Assembly: GCA_040779335.1 (NCBI GenBank)
Contig: JBFONV010000004.1
Location: forward strand, 1 to 64,000
Direction of reading: 5' to 3'
Length of the DNA: 64,000 nt
Origin: JBFONV01 sp040779335
GTDB lineage: Bacteria; Pseudomonadota; Gammaproteobacteria; Enterobacterales; Alteromonadaceae
Both the position numbers and the translations under genes were made by a program. The notes beneath the pieces were generated by a model. That model saw only the letters and a program-made list of their open reading frames with translations, had not been told where the DNA came from and did not search any database. This document shows, in pieces, positions 26,729 to 35,418 of this stretch (its first letter is position 1; each line of letters begins with the position of its first letter).

Positions 26729-26839
26729 ATGAGAATTCGTCGTCAATTGAGTGCAACGCAGCGCAGAAGACAACTAAAAAAACAGCAAAATAAAGTGTTA
26801 AAACGTCGTCAACTGCAGTTTATTAGAGGCTTTAGTTAA
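26729..26839 (+). CDS. Small, strongly basic 36-residue protein
   Basis: Too short to be found by length filters. The frame runs from ATG at 26729 to TAA at 26839 and reads MRIRRQLSATQRRRQLKKQQ and on to FIRGFS. AAGGA sits 8 bases before this ATG; an ATG six bases earlier is too close to it. It has 15 Arg/Lys and no acidic residue, suggesting RNA, DNA or ribosome binding. A TATAAT at 26686-26691 may be the -10 of its promoter, though no good -35 is seen. Proof of translation is lacking. Confidence 0.5.
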   Translation: MRIRRQLSATQRRRQLKKQQNKVLKRRQLQFIRGFS

Positions 26840-26912
26840 AATTTGACCGTAACAACTAGAGCGTATCGTTCTTTCACAAAATTTATATTCGAAAGTTAAC
26901 CACCTTCCACCG

Positions 26913-27431
26913 TTAATCTAGCTGCTTTTTCGCTAGTTTTGCTGCTTTTTTCTCAGTTCTTCTGCGTTTAAAAAAGGCTGATAGCATATCACTACACTCC
27001 TTTGCCATAACGCCTGAAGTCACTGCAATTTGATGGTTGAGTTGCTCATTGTTAACAAGATTAAAAACACTGCCTGCTGAGCCCGTTTTTAAATCACTGC
27101 TCGCATAAACGATTCTTTTGATACGACTATGTACTAACAGACCTGCGCACATAGGGCAGGGCTCTAACGTGACATAGAGAGTACAATCAAGCATGCGGTA
27201 ATTGTTAATGTGCTGCGCCGCTTGTCGAATGGCGATCATTTCTGCATGAGCGGAGGGATCGTTAAGCATGATCGATTGGTTGAATCCCTCACCTATAATG
27301 GTGTTATTTGCAACCACAACAGCACCGACAGGGATCTCATCGTGTTGCTCTGCTAATTGTGCTAATTGGTATGCACGCAACATAAATTGCTGGTCACGCT
27401 CACTTTCAGTCAATGAAAAAGTATCGGTCAT
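26913..27431 (-). CDS. tadA: tRNA(Arg) adenosine-34 deaminase
   Basis: 172 residues with the zinc deaminase motifs HAEM (His62, Glu64) and PCPMCAG (Cys92, Cys95). It forms inosine at the wobble position of tRNA-Arg(ACG). The C-terminal tail is lysine- and arginine-rich (KRRRTEKKAAKLAKKQ), as in TadA. Its start lies 3 bases after the hemW stop, so the two are in one operon. Confidence 0.95.
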   Translation of the reverse strand: MTDTFSLTESERDQQFMLRAYQLAQLAEQHDEIPVGAVVVANNTIIGEGFNQSIMLNDPSAHAEMIAIRQAAQHINNYRMLDCTLYVTLEPCPMCAGLLVHSRIKRIVYASSDLKTGSAGSVFNLVNNEQLNHQIAVTSGVMAKECSDMLSAFFKRRRTEKKAAKLAKKQLD

Positions 27432-27434
27432 AAC

Positions 27435-28580
27435 TTATAAAAACATTTCGAGTAAATCATTTAGATAACGATGGCCCAAAGTACTAACTTGCCAGTGGTT
27501 ATCTTTATTTAACATTAATCCTTTGTGCTCGGCAATGGATAACACTGGCAAAATAGTGTCGGCCGACAATCCGGTGCGACTTTGGTATTCTTCTAGAGTA
27601 AAGGAGCTATGGAGTCTCAGTCTATTCATCATAAACTCGAAGGGTAATTCCTCTTCACCGATGACGGTTAACTTGTCTAAATGATCTCGGTTGTTATCAA
27701 GATAACCTTTAGGGTGTTTAACTTTAACCGTACGCATTATCTGATTGTTAGCGACATCGGTAATTTTACCATGAGCACCGCATCCAATGCCGAGGTAGTC
27801 GCCAAATTGCCAATAGTTGAGATTGTGCTGACATTGATATCCTGGCTGACTAAACGCTGAAATTTCATATTGCTGATAGCCAGCATCCGCAAGCAGCTTC
27901 ATGCCTTGGTCTTGTATTTCCCACAAAATATCATCTTTTGGCAATACTGGCGGGCGAGAGTGGAATGCTGTATTGGGTTCTATGGTGAGCTGATACCAAG
28001 ATAGGTGATGTGGTTTTAACGAGATAGCGGTTTTTAGATCATCAAGGGCATTGGCAATATTTTGTTGTGGCAAGCCATGCATTAAATCTAAATTAAAGCT
28101 CTTAACACCACACGTTTGCGCCAATCGAGCCGCCACTTTTGCTTGTTCGCAGTCGTGAATTCGTCCCAATTTAATCAACTTGTCAGAGGCAAAACTTTGT
28201 ACCCCTATCGAAAGACGCGAAACGCCTGCCTTAGCAAAGCCTGTAAATTTATCAGCCTCTACGGTGCCTGGATTTGCTTCAAGCGTAATTTCAATCGCTT
28301 GGTCATGTTCAAAACGAGCTAGCACTTGCGTCAGTAACGATTCAATCGCTCCCGCTGAAAAAAGACTGGGTGTGCCACCACCAATAAAAATACTGGTCAG
28401 ATGGCGATTTTGAAGTTGAAACTTATTGATGTCACTATCAAGGTCGTTAATGAGCTCGCGCACGTAATCATGCTCAGGAATTTCATCTTTTAAGGCGTGC
28501 GAATTAAAATCACAATAAGGGCATTTTTGTACACACCAAGGAATATGAATGTAGAGTGATAACGGCGGTGATTTAAGCAT
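27435..28580 (-). CDS. hemW: HemW-like radical SAM protein (heme chaperone)
   Basis: 381 residues. The radical SAM cluster ligands are Cys16, Cys20 and Cys23 (WCVQKCPYCDF). Further blocks IFIGGGTPSLFSAG and SIGVQSF are typical of the HemN/HemW group. The C-terminal HemN domain (EEELPFEFMMNRLRL) is present. HemW binds heme and delivers it to respiratory proteins; it lacks coproporphyrinogen oxidase activity in studied cases. It lies downstream of rdgB, a conserved neighbour, and upstream of tadA. Confidence 0.93.
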   Translation of the reverse strand: MLKSPPLSLYIHIPWCVQKCPYCDFNSHALKDEIPEHDYVRELINDLDSDINKFQLQNRHLTSIFIGGGTPSLFSAGAIESLLTQVLARFEHDQAIEITLEANPGTVEADKFTGFAKAGVSRLSIGVQSFASDKLIKLGRIHDCEQAKVAARLAQTCGVKSFNLDLMHGLPQQNIANALDDLKTAISLKPHHLSWYQLTIEPNTAFHSRPPVLPKDDILWEIQDQGMKLLADAGYQQYEISAFSQPGYQCQHNLNYWQFGDYLGIGCGAHGKITDVANNQIMRTVKVKHPKGYLDNNRDHLDKLTVIGEEELPFEFMMNRLRLHSSFTLEEYQSRTGLSADTILPVLSIAEHKGLMLNKDNHWQVSTLGHRYLNDLLEMFL

Positions 28581-28614
28581 TTTTGATTACTCGAAACGGA
28601 TTACTTGAAACGGA

Positions 28615-29202
28615 TTACTGGAAATAGGTGACCAATTCTGCCAAAGCTTTACCTCGATGACTTAATTGGTTTTTCAGATCACGCGGTAATTGTGCCGATG
28701 TCATCTTTAAGTCAGCCTGCCAAAATAGCGGATCATAACCAAAGCCTTGCTCGCCTAACGGTTCGTTAATGATAGACCCTTCCCAAACGCCATGACAAAC
28801 AATTGGAGTGGGATCATCACTATGGCGCATATAAACTAATACACAGTGAAAACGTGCGGTTCTTTTTTCCGTCGGAACATCTTTTAAGGCATTAAGTAAT
28901 TTTTGATTATTTTGCTGATCATCGGCATCGCTACCAGCATAACGCGCGGAATATATGCCAGGGGCGCCATTTAATGCATCAACTTCTAAACCTGAATCAT
29001 CTGCAATTGCCGGTAGACCTGTTACTTTAGCAGCGTGACGTGCTTTTATTATCGCATTTTCAATAAATGTTGTGCCTGTTTCTGCAACGTCAGGAACATT
29101 AAAGTTGCTCTGCGGAACTATCTCAATTTGATGTTGAGCTAACAAAGTCGAAAGCTCTTTTACTTTACCTTGATTACCCGTTGCTAAAACAATAGTCGTC
29201 AT
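28615..29202 (-). CDS. rdgB: XTP/dITP diphosphatase (non-canonical purine NTP pyrophosphatase)
   Basis: 195 residues. N-terminal TGNQGKVKELSTLL (8-21), ADDSGLEVDALNGAPGIYSARYAG and the C-terminal GFGYDPLFW and SHRGKAL blocks are the RdgB/Ham1 signature. It hydrolyses dITP, XTP and ITP to monophosphates, keeping deaminated purines out of nucleic acids. It lies 34 bases upstream of hemW on the same strand. Confidence 0.96.
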   Translation of the reverse strand: MTTIVLATGNQGKVKELSTLLAQHQIEIVPQSNFNVPDVAETGTTFIENAIIKARHAAKVTGLPAIADDSGLEVDALNGAPGIYSARYAGSDADDQQNNQKLLNALKDVPTEKRTARFHCVLVYMRHSDDPTPIVCHGVWEGSIINEPLGEQGFGYDPLFWQADLKMTSAQLPRDLKNQLSHRGKALAELVTYFQ

Positions 29203-29354
29203 CGTTATGCCTTTTTAATGTTATCCATCGCGTATTAATGGCGCGCATAATACCTTAATGTGAGGAAAATAGACATTCAGAGCAGCACAATACCGAGTGA
29301 ATTCATTGTCTCCTGCAGCATTATGCCATTGACGAAAGGTGAAGAGGAACATCA

Positions 29355-29670
29355 ATGAGCGTTAAGGATACCATTTTAGGATTATTGATTATTGTGATCT
29401 AGGGGGGCAATTTTGTTGTTATCACTTGGGGATTACATGGTATTCCACCACTTTTAATGGGCGCTTGGCGCTTTTTAATAGTTGGGCTGCTTGGTTGCTT
29501 ATTTATTTAGTCGTTATCCCGCGGCGCAAATAGCGCCCTTAACCCTTGGCGTTCCTGTAGTCGGGTTTACCGCCGCATCGTGATTATTGGGGGAATCAAT
29601 GAGTGTCCAACAAGGGGTAGGGATTGCGTTAGTATTATTCGGCCTACTAGGAAATTCTTTTCATCGTTAG
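29355..29670 (+). pseudogene. Decayed EamA-family (DMT) transporter
   Basis: Frame 1 from ATG 29355 reads MSVKDTILGLLIIVI, then a stop, then GGNFVVITWGLHGIPPLLMG and AWRFLIVGLLGCLFI, which is the N-terminus of an EamA permease. One frame over it resumes RYPAAQIAPLTLGVPVVGF, a stop, then LLGESMSVQQGVGIALVLFG and a terminal stop, which is the C-terminus of the same family. Two internal stops, a frame change and loss of about 200 central residues make it non-functional. The joining point is near 29511. Confidence 0.85.
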
Positions 29671-29700
29671 CTGTCCTTGGTGGCGCAGCGCGTTTATAAC

Positions 29701-29737
29701 AAAAAAAAAGCTAACGGGATGAATCGTTAGCTTTTTT
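29701..29737 (-). terminator. Intrinsic terminator for the DUF4426 gene
   Basis: AAAAAAAAAGCTAACG and CGTTAGCTTTTTT around an 8-base loop. It is T-rich on both strands, just downstream of the minus-strand stop at 29756. Confidence 0.9.
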
Positions 29738-29755
29738 GTATCTTTTTCTCGCAAG

Positions 29756-30196
29756 TTAATCGACGTAGAATTTCTGTGTGAATTTTAACTTTTGGGTTTT
29801 ACCGTTATCAGTAATGTCGATGTCAAAGTGGAAAGTTTCTTCATTATTGTACTTTATTTGCGCCAAATAATAGATTGCATCGCCTTCTTTGACTTCTTTA
29901 AACTCCAAGGTTTTAGTCTGTCCAACGTTATTTCTCGCTTGACCAACAATACTGACTGCTTTAGCCGGAGTATCTTTTTGAGTGTTGTCTAACACCGATA
30001 TATTGACCAAACCATTGTATCTACTTCGTTCAATGCCATAGGTTTTCGCAATTTCAGGAGTTAAAAACGTGGCACCAATGGCAATGTAATGAACATTCCA
30101 ATCGCCCATTTTTTTCATGTTTTCAGCGAATACCGAGCCGCTAAAAAAAGCACTTAGCAATAACAAGATAAAACTCTTTTTGATTAAGTTATTCAT
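29756..30196 (-). CDS. DUF4426 periplasmic protein
   Basis: 146 residues from ATG at 30196, chosen over the ATG at 30208 because GGAGAGG lies directly before it. A signal peptide (KKSFILLLLSAFFSGSVFAE) leads to a small beta-rich domain (MGDWNVHYIAIGATFLTPEIAKTYGI). The family is DUF4426, usually encoded beside yggT and proC in Vibrio and Shewanella relatives, as here. The function is unknown. Confidence 0.8.
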   Translation of the reverse strand: MNNLIKKSFILLLLSAFFSGSVFAENMKKMGDWNVHYIAIGATFLTPEIAKTYGIERSRYNGLVNISVLDNTQKDTPAKAVSIVGQARNNVGQTKTLEFKEVKEGDAIYYLAQIKYNNEETFHFDIDITDNGKTQKLKFTQKFYVD

Positions 30197-30282
30197 TATC
30201 CTCTCCATAAGATGAATGGACTATAGTCGCTATTATATGCGATAGCTAAAAAAAGATCGTTATAGTCGATATGTTTAATGAC

Positions 30283-30831
30283 TTACAGCATTCCCCAATA
30301 AGGGATCCAGCTCGATAACAAAATATTAACCACATTCAGCAGTAAAAATGCGACTAATATCGATAAATCCAGCCCACCAATCACTGGGACAATATTGCGT
30401 ATTGGACGTAAAAATGGTTCAGTTAATTGATGAAAAATCACTTGTGTCGGATTATAGCCTTGCACAACCCAACTCATTAATGCCATTACTAACATAATGA
30501 TAAACAGTAATACGCCAGTTTGTTTGACTAGATACAATAGACCAAAATACATCGCGGATATTACGTCGATGGGTCCGCCATTTAATACTGGGATAACGAT
30601 AAATTTTAACATCGCGACTAGGTAAGCTAATACCAGCGTGGCGACATCAAAACCACCAAACCCTGGGATCACTCTTCTAAGTGGTACTACTAACGGATTA
30701 CTGACTTTAACGATAAATTGACTGAGCGGATTGTAAAAATCTGCTTTGACCACTTGTAACCAAACTCTAAGGATCAGAATCATTAGTAATGCGTCAAACA
30801 CGAACCTAAGCAAATAATTAATTGCTTCCAT
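30283..30831 (-). CDS. yggT: YggT-family membrane protein
   Basis: 182 residues with two copies of the YggT unit (each a pair of helices around SNPLVVPLRRVIPGFGGFD at about 43-61 and TEPFLRPIRNIVPVIGGLD at about 138-156). This duplicated form is the usual gammaproteobacterial length. YggT is an inner-membrane protein of uncertain function, linked to osmotic or cation stress in some hosts. It follows proC by 41 bases. Confidence 0.93.
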   Translation of the reverse strand: MEAINYLLRFVFDALLMILILRVWLQVVKADFYNPLSQFIVKVSNPLVVPLRRVIPGFGGFDVATLVLAYLVAMLKFIVIPVLNGGPIDVISAMYFGLLYLVKQTGVLLFIIMLVMALMSWVVQGYNPTQVIFHQLTEPFLRPIRNIVPVIGGLDLSILVAFLLLNVVNILLSSWIPYWGML

Positions 30832-30872
30832 CTATAAACTCCAAAGATCAATAAAAAGATAATAAAGTAATG

Positions 30873-31694
30873 CTAACTAGCGTTATTTTGCGCCATCTCC
30901 TGCGCACGATGCAATGCTGCAGCCATTGCATTTGTAACCAATTGTGGCAAACCCTCATCGGTGAATGACTTTAATGCCGCCTGAGTAGTCCCACCTTTTG
31001 ATGTTACATTGCTTCTTAGTGTGGCAATATCAAGTTCAGGGTTTTCGACCACCATACTGGCCGCACCGAAGGCCGTTTGCTGCACTATTTTTCGACTGAT
31101 TTCATCTGAGAATCCATACGCTTTAGCTTGTTGTTCCATGGCTTCCATAAATAAAAAGAAATAAGCGGGACCTGAGCCTGAAAGCGTAATAATCTGATCT
31201 ATTTGATGTTCTTGATCAAGCCAAACAATTTCCCCAATGGCGGACATCAGTGAACTCGCTATTTCTCTTTGCTCGTCAGTAACTTCTTTTGATGCATATA
31301 AGCCGGTAACGCCCAGACCTAATTGACTCGGTGTATTCGGCATAGTGCGAATAACGGCTGCGGGTTGCCCTAAAGCCGCTTGAATTTGCGCGACCGTGCA
31401 GCCTGCGGCAACCGATAAGAAGCATTTGTTACTAATGTCACATTGTTGTGCGATTTGTTGGCAGACTTCTGCAATCAGGTGAGGTTTAACGCCTAATACT
31501 ATTGTTTGTGCGTTTTCAACGGCTTCGATATTATCACTGGTGTGATTGATGCCATATTTTTCAGACAGTGAGATTCTTTTTGGTGCAGAAGGATTGGAGA
31601 CGATTATTTGCTCGCCTGGCGTGCCACTTTTGACTAATCCGCCTATAATGCAAGCATTCATATTACCTGCGCCAATAAAAGCTATTTTATTCAT
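30873..31694 (-). CDS. proC: Pyrroline-5-carboxylate reductase
   Basis: 273 residues. N-terminal NAD(P)-binding GAGNMN (8-13), VLGVKPHLIAEV, and the C-terminal family signature in LRSNVTSKGGTTQAAL. It makes L-proline from pyrroline-5-carboxylate with NAD(P)H. It sits between yggS and yggT, as in many gammaproteobacteria. Confidence 0.96.
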   Translation of the reverse strand: MNKIAFIGAGNMNACIIGGLVKSGTPGEQIIVSNPSAPKRISLSEKYGINHTSDNIEAVENAQTIVLGVKPHLIAEVCQQIAQQCDISNKCFLSVAAGCTVAQIQAALGQPAAVIRTMPNTPSQLGLGVTGLYASKEVTDEQREIASSLMSAIGEIVWLDQEHQIDQIITLSGSGPAYFFLFMEAMEQQAKAYGFSDEISRKIVQQTAFGAASMVVENPELDIATLRSNVTSKGGTTQAALKSFTDEGLPQLVTNAMAAALHRAQEMAQNNAS

Positions 31695-31786
31695 CGATGA
31701 TATTTCTCTGTCGCTAGAAGATTACCGCTATTTTACGCGTCAATGGTGTAGAAAGTCACGGATATAAACGAGGTTAAATTTTGGCG

Positions 31787-32479
31787 TCACTGCTTTTTAT
31801 CATTGTTAGTGCGTTCACCAAATATGGCCGAACCGATGCGCACCATAGTAGAACCGGCGGCTATAGCCGGCAATAAATCCCCAGACATGCCCATTGATAG
31901 TGTATCCATTTGAGGATATTGACTTTGCATAGCTAAGAAGAGTTCATGCATTTTGGTAAATGATTCATTGGTCGCATTTTTTTGTGGAATTGCCATCAGT
32001 CCTCGCAATGATAGCGATTCGCAGTCTTGCATTGCTTGTGCTAATGCTGGTAGCTCCTCAATCGACACTCCTGACTTGCTGACTTCTTGACTAATATTGA
32101 CTTGTAAACAAACGTTTAGCGGGGTATCTTGATCACACCTATGCTCATTAAGGCGTTTTGCAATCTTGATCCTGTCTATGCTGTGTACCCATGAAAAATG
32201 CTCTGCGATCAGCCGAGTCTTATTCGATTGAATCGGGCCGATAAAATGCCAGCTTATATCGGTCAAATGTGTCAATTGGGCGATTTTTTCTATCGCTTCT
32301 TGGACATAACTTTCTCCAAACGCTCGTTGACCCGCTTGATAAGCTTGTTCAATCAATGCTTGGGGTTTAGTTTTACTTACCGCCAACAACGTTATTGCAC
32401 TACGAGGACGATTTGCTTGTTTACATGCTTGCAAAATTTGCAGTTCTACACCAGCAAGATTATCTTTAATAGTAGTCAT
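31787..32479 (-). CDS. yggS: PLP-homeostasis protein YggS/PLPBP
   Basis: 230 residues of the PROSC family. PLP would bind Lys36 in LLAVSKTKP, and FGESYVQEA, WHFIGPIQSNKTR and SMGMSGDLLPAI are conserved family blocks. These proteins hold and deliver PLP and have no enzymatic reaction. It is divergent from pilT with only 69 bases between starts. Confidence 0.95.
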   Translation of the reverse strand: MTTIKDNLAGVELQILQACKQANRPRSAITLLAVSKTKPQALIEQAYQAGQRAFGESYVQEAIEKIAQLTHLTDISWHFIGPIQSNKTRLIAEHFSWVHSIDRIKIAKRLNEHRCDQDTPLNVCLQVNISQEVSKSGVSIEELPALAQAMQDCESLSLRGLMAIPQKNATNESFTKMHELFLAMQSQYPQMDTLSMGMSGDLLPAIAAGSTMVRIGSAIFGERTNNDKKQ

Positions 32480-32548
32480 AAATATATTTCATTTCTCAAT
32501 TATAAATTCGACGATTAGTTCGATACTTATTTCAACAAAGAGGCTTTT

Positions 32549-33592
32549 ATGGATATTACCGAATTATTAGCATTTAGTGTTCAAAATAATGCATCAGATT
32601 TACATTTATCAACGGGAACGCCGCCATCAATACGAGTAGATGGTGATGTGCGTAAATTAAACATCCCCTCGTTCGAAGCTAAAGACGTGAACGCGTTAGT
32701 TTATGATATTATGAACGATCGCCAACGCAAAGAATACGAAGAAAACCTAGAAGTGGATTTTTCGTTTGAAGTACCTAACTTAGCACGTTTCAGGGTTAAT
32801 GCTTTTAATCAGAATAGAGGTCCAGCCGCGGTATTTCGTACTATCCCAAGTAAAATATTATCGTTAGATGACTTAGGTTGCCCTGAGATTTTCAGAGAGA
32901 TATCTGACAACCCTCGCGGCTTAGTACTGGTTACTGGTCCAACGGGCTCGGGTAAATCAACCACGCTCGCGGCAATGGTCGACTATATTAATAAAAGCAA
33001 ACATGATCATATCTTAACCATTGAAGATCCTATTGAATTTGTCCACGAGAACCATTCTTGTTTAATTAACCAACGCGAAGTGCATCGTGACACACTAAGT
33101 TTTAGTGCGGCACTGCGCTCTGCGCTTCGTGAAGATCCAGATGTTATCTTAGTGGGTGAGATGCGTGATTTGGAAACCATTCGTTTGGCGATGACCGCAG
33201 CAGAAACCGGTCACTTAGTGTTTGGTACTTTGCATACCACTTCAGCCCCGAAAACCATTGACCGTATTATTGATGTCTTCCCAGGAGAAGAAAAATCTAT
33301 GGTTCGCTCTATGTTGTCTGAGTCATTGCGTGCGGTAATTTCACAGACTCTGATCAAAAAAGTGGGCGGCGGTCGAGTCGCGGCACATGAAATAATGATC
33401 GGTGTTCCAGCGATCAGAAACTTGATCCGTGAAGATAAAATTGCCCAAATGTATTCCGCTATCCAAACCGGGATGTCAAATGGTATGCAAACCATGGATC
33501 AGTGTCTGCAAAACCTAGTTAACAGAGGCATGATCACCAAGCAAGCAGCGATGGAAAAAGCCCAAGATAAGAATCAGTTTTCGGGCTTCTAG
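32549..33592 (+). CDS. pilT: Type IV pilus retraction ATPase PilT
   Basis: 347 residues. Walker A is GPTGSGKST (130-138). The Asp box, Walker B (DPDVILVGEMRD) and His box (GHLVFGTLHTTSA) follow, and the C-terminal AIRNLIREDKIAQM holds the AIRNLIRE motif needed for retraction. It depolymerises pili and powers twitching. AGAGG lies 8 bases upstream of the ATG. pilU follows after 23 bases. Confidence 0.97.
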   Translation: MDITELLAFSVQNNASDLHLSTGTPPSIRVDGDVRKLNIPSFEAKDVNALVYDIMNDRQRKEYEENLEVDFSFEVPNLARFRVNAFNQNRGPAAVFRTIPSKILSLDDLGCPEIFREISDNPRGLVLVTGPTGSGKSTTLAAMVDYINKSKHDHILTIEDPIEFVHENHSCLINQREVHRDTLSFSAALRSALREDPDVILVGEMRDLETIRLAMTAAETGHLVFGTLHTTSAPKTIDRIIDVFPGEEKSMVRSMLSESLRAVISQTLIKKVGGGRVAAHEIMIGVPAIRNLIREDKIAQMYSAIQTGMSNGMQTMDQCLQNLVNRGMITKQAAMEKAQDKNQFSGF

Positions 33593-33615
33593 GTTAATGT
33601 TTTTATAGGAAAACA

Positions 33616-34746
33616 ATGATGAATTTTCATGATTTACTACAAAAAATGGTGCGAGAAGATGCATCTGATATGTTCGTTACGGCAAAACTGCCGGTCAGCG
33701 CGAAAATAAATGGTGAGCTACATGCTATTGATGATCATCCCTTAACAGCCGATGAGTCTTTAGCTTTAGTTCACAACGCGATGAACGAAAAGCAAATTAA
33801 GCAATTTGATACCGAAAAAGAATGTAACTTTGCCATATCAATTGATGATATTGGCCGATTTCGTGTGTCGGCATTTTGGCAACGTGACATGGCTGGTATG
33901 GTTATTCGTCGTATTGTCACCGAAATACCTGAAGCCGATGATTTAGGTTTGCCATCAGTGTTAAAAGATGTGGTGATGTCAAAACGTGGGTTAGTGTTAT
34001 TTGTCGGTGGTACCGGTACTGGTAAATCAACATCAATGGCGGCCTTGATTGGCTATCGCAATAAAAATTCCCGTGGGCATATTTTAACCATAGAAGATCC
34101 GGTAGAGTTTGTACACGAACACGGCAAAAGCATGGTCACTCAACGTGAAGTCGGCTTGGATACTGAAACTTTTGATGCCGCGTTAAAAAGCTCATTGCGC
34201 CAGGCACCTGACGTTATTCTTATTGGTGAAATACGAAGCCAAGAAATTATGGAACATGCATTGAGTTTTGCGGAAACTGGGCATTTATGTATCGCAACCT
34301 TACATGCCAATAACGCTAACCAAGCGATCGATAGGATCATGCATCTAGTGCCTGCTGAGCAACATGGTAAATTACTGTTCGACTTAGCGCTAAATTTACG
34401 TGGCATTATCGCGCAGCAATTAATACCGACACGAGACGGTAATGGCCGAGTAGCGGCTATCGAGATATTACTTAATTCGCCTTATATTGCTGAACTTATT
34501 AAAAAAGGTGATGTTGGTAGTATTAAGGAAGTGATGGAAAAATCGAATGAATTAGGGATGCAAACCTTTGATCAGGCATTATTTAACTTGTATCAACAAG
34601 GTTTGATCAACTATGCCGATGCATTACATCATGCTGATTCTCCAAATGATTTACGCTTAATGATTAAATTACGCAGTAATGATCAAGGTGGGGTGGGGGC
34701 ACTGAGCGGTGTGACTATCGATGGTCTTGAGCCAAACGATGAATAA
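33616..34746 (+). CDS. pilU: PilT-like ATPase PilU
   Basis: 376 residues. Walker A is GGTGTGKST (131-139), with DPVEFVHEHGKSMVTQREVG and GHLCIATLHANNANQA. It differs from PilT in the AIRNLIRE region (SPYIAELIKKGDVGSIKE), as PilU proteins do. PilU cooperates with PilT to raise retraction force. It ends in a strong terminator after a 74-base gap. Confidence 0.95.
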   Translation: MMNFHDLLQKMVREDASDMFVTAKLPVSAKINGELHAIDDHPLTADESLALVHNAMNEKQIKQFDTEKECNFAISIDDIGRFRVSAFWQRDMAGMVIRRIVTEIPEADDLGLPSVLKDVVMSKRGLVLFVGGTGTGKSTSMAALIGYRNKNSRGHILTIEDPVEFVHEHGKSMVTQREVGLDTETFDAALKSSLRQAPDVILIGEIRSQEIMEHALSFAETGHLCIATLHANNANQAIDRIMHLVPAEQHGKLLFDLALNLRGIIAQQLIPTRDGNGRVAAIEILLNSPYIAELIKKGDVGSIKEVMEKSNELGMQTFDQALFNLYQQGLINYADALHHADSPNDLRLMIKLRSNDQGGVGALSGVTIDGLEPNDE

Positions 34747-34820
34747 AAATTAGTGCCCGATCTAAAAAAGCAATAATAGCAATGGCATAAAATTGACTCT
34801 CTTAGCGAGAATTTAATGGT

Positions 34821-34849
34821 AAAAAGGCTCATCAACGTGAGCCTTTTTT
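34821..34849 (+). terminator. Intrinsic terminator of pilTU
   Basis: AAAAAGGCTCA and TGAGCC with loop TCAACG, followed by six T (34844-34849). Confidence 0.93.
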
Positions 34850-34884
34850 ATATGATTAACACACTGATCCTATGGAGAATAGAG

Positions 34885-35418
34885 ATGAAAACTATTTTAA
34901 CTACCGTTGCTTTACTGTTGTCCACACAAGTGTGGGCTGGTGCTGAGCAATTTAAAGATGGCCCTCTAATTATGGGATATGGAAAGCATGCACCTGTAAT
35001 GCAAAGCGTTAATTTAACCGAAAACCGTGCGTTTAAAGTTGCTTTTGATGTTAGCGAGCAAGGGAGTATAGACAAGGTTAATCGTCGATTTGACAGTTTG
35101 GCTCGTTTTCTCAATATGCACATTGCCAATGGCGTAAGTAGTGATAATTTAAATCTGGCATTAGTGGTGCACGGTAAGGCGGGCTTTGATCTGCTCAATA
35201 ATAAGGTTTATCAAGCAAAATTTAACCAAGATAACCCCAATCAAAAATTATTGGCGGCACTAATGCAGCACCAAGTACGAATATATATCTGTGGCCAATC
35301 TGCGGCATATCACGACATAAAGAACAATGATTTGCAGTTAGGGGTTAATGTGGCGTTGTCGGCGATGACAGCTCATGCTGCTTTGCAAAATGAAGGCTAC
35401 ACCCTTAACCCATTTTAA
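34885..35418 (+). CDS. Secreted DsrE-family protein
   Basis: 177 residues from ATG at 34885, which has GGAG 8 bases upstream. A longer frame opening at 34816 would start inside the pilTU terminator, so it is rejected. The signal peptide is MKTILTTVALLLSTQVWAGA. A DsrE/F-like domain follows: FLNMHIANGVSSDNLNLALVVHG, then RIYICGQSA with Cys136 in the position of the family's reactive cysteine. The likely role is sulfur or thiol handling in the periplasm, not proven. Its end overlaps the stop of the converging AEC transporter gene by 4 bases. Confidence 0.78.
   Translation: MKTILTTVALLLSTQVWAGAEQFKDGPLIMGYGKHAPVMQSVNLTENRAFKVAFDVSEQGSIDKVNRRFDSLARFLNMHIANGVSSDNLNLALVVHGKAGFDLLNNKVYQAKFNQDNPNQKLLAALMQHQVRIYICGQSAAYHDIKNNDLQLGVNVALSAMTAHAALQNEGYTLNPF

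Noticed and set aside
34816..34884. Longer N-terminus for the DsrE-family protein
   Set aside because: It would begin inside the pilTU terminator and place extra sequence before a clear signal peptide; the ATG at 34885 has the ribosome binding site.
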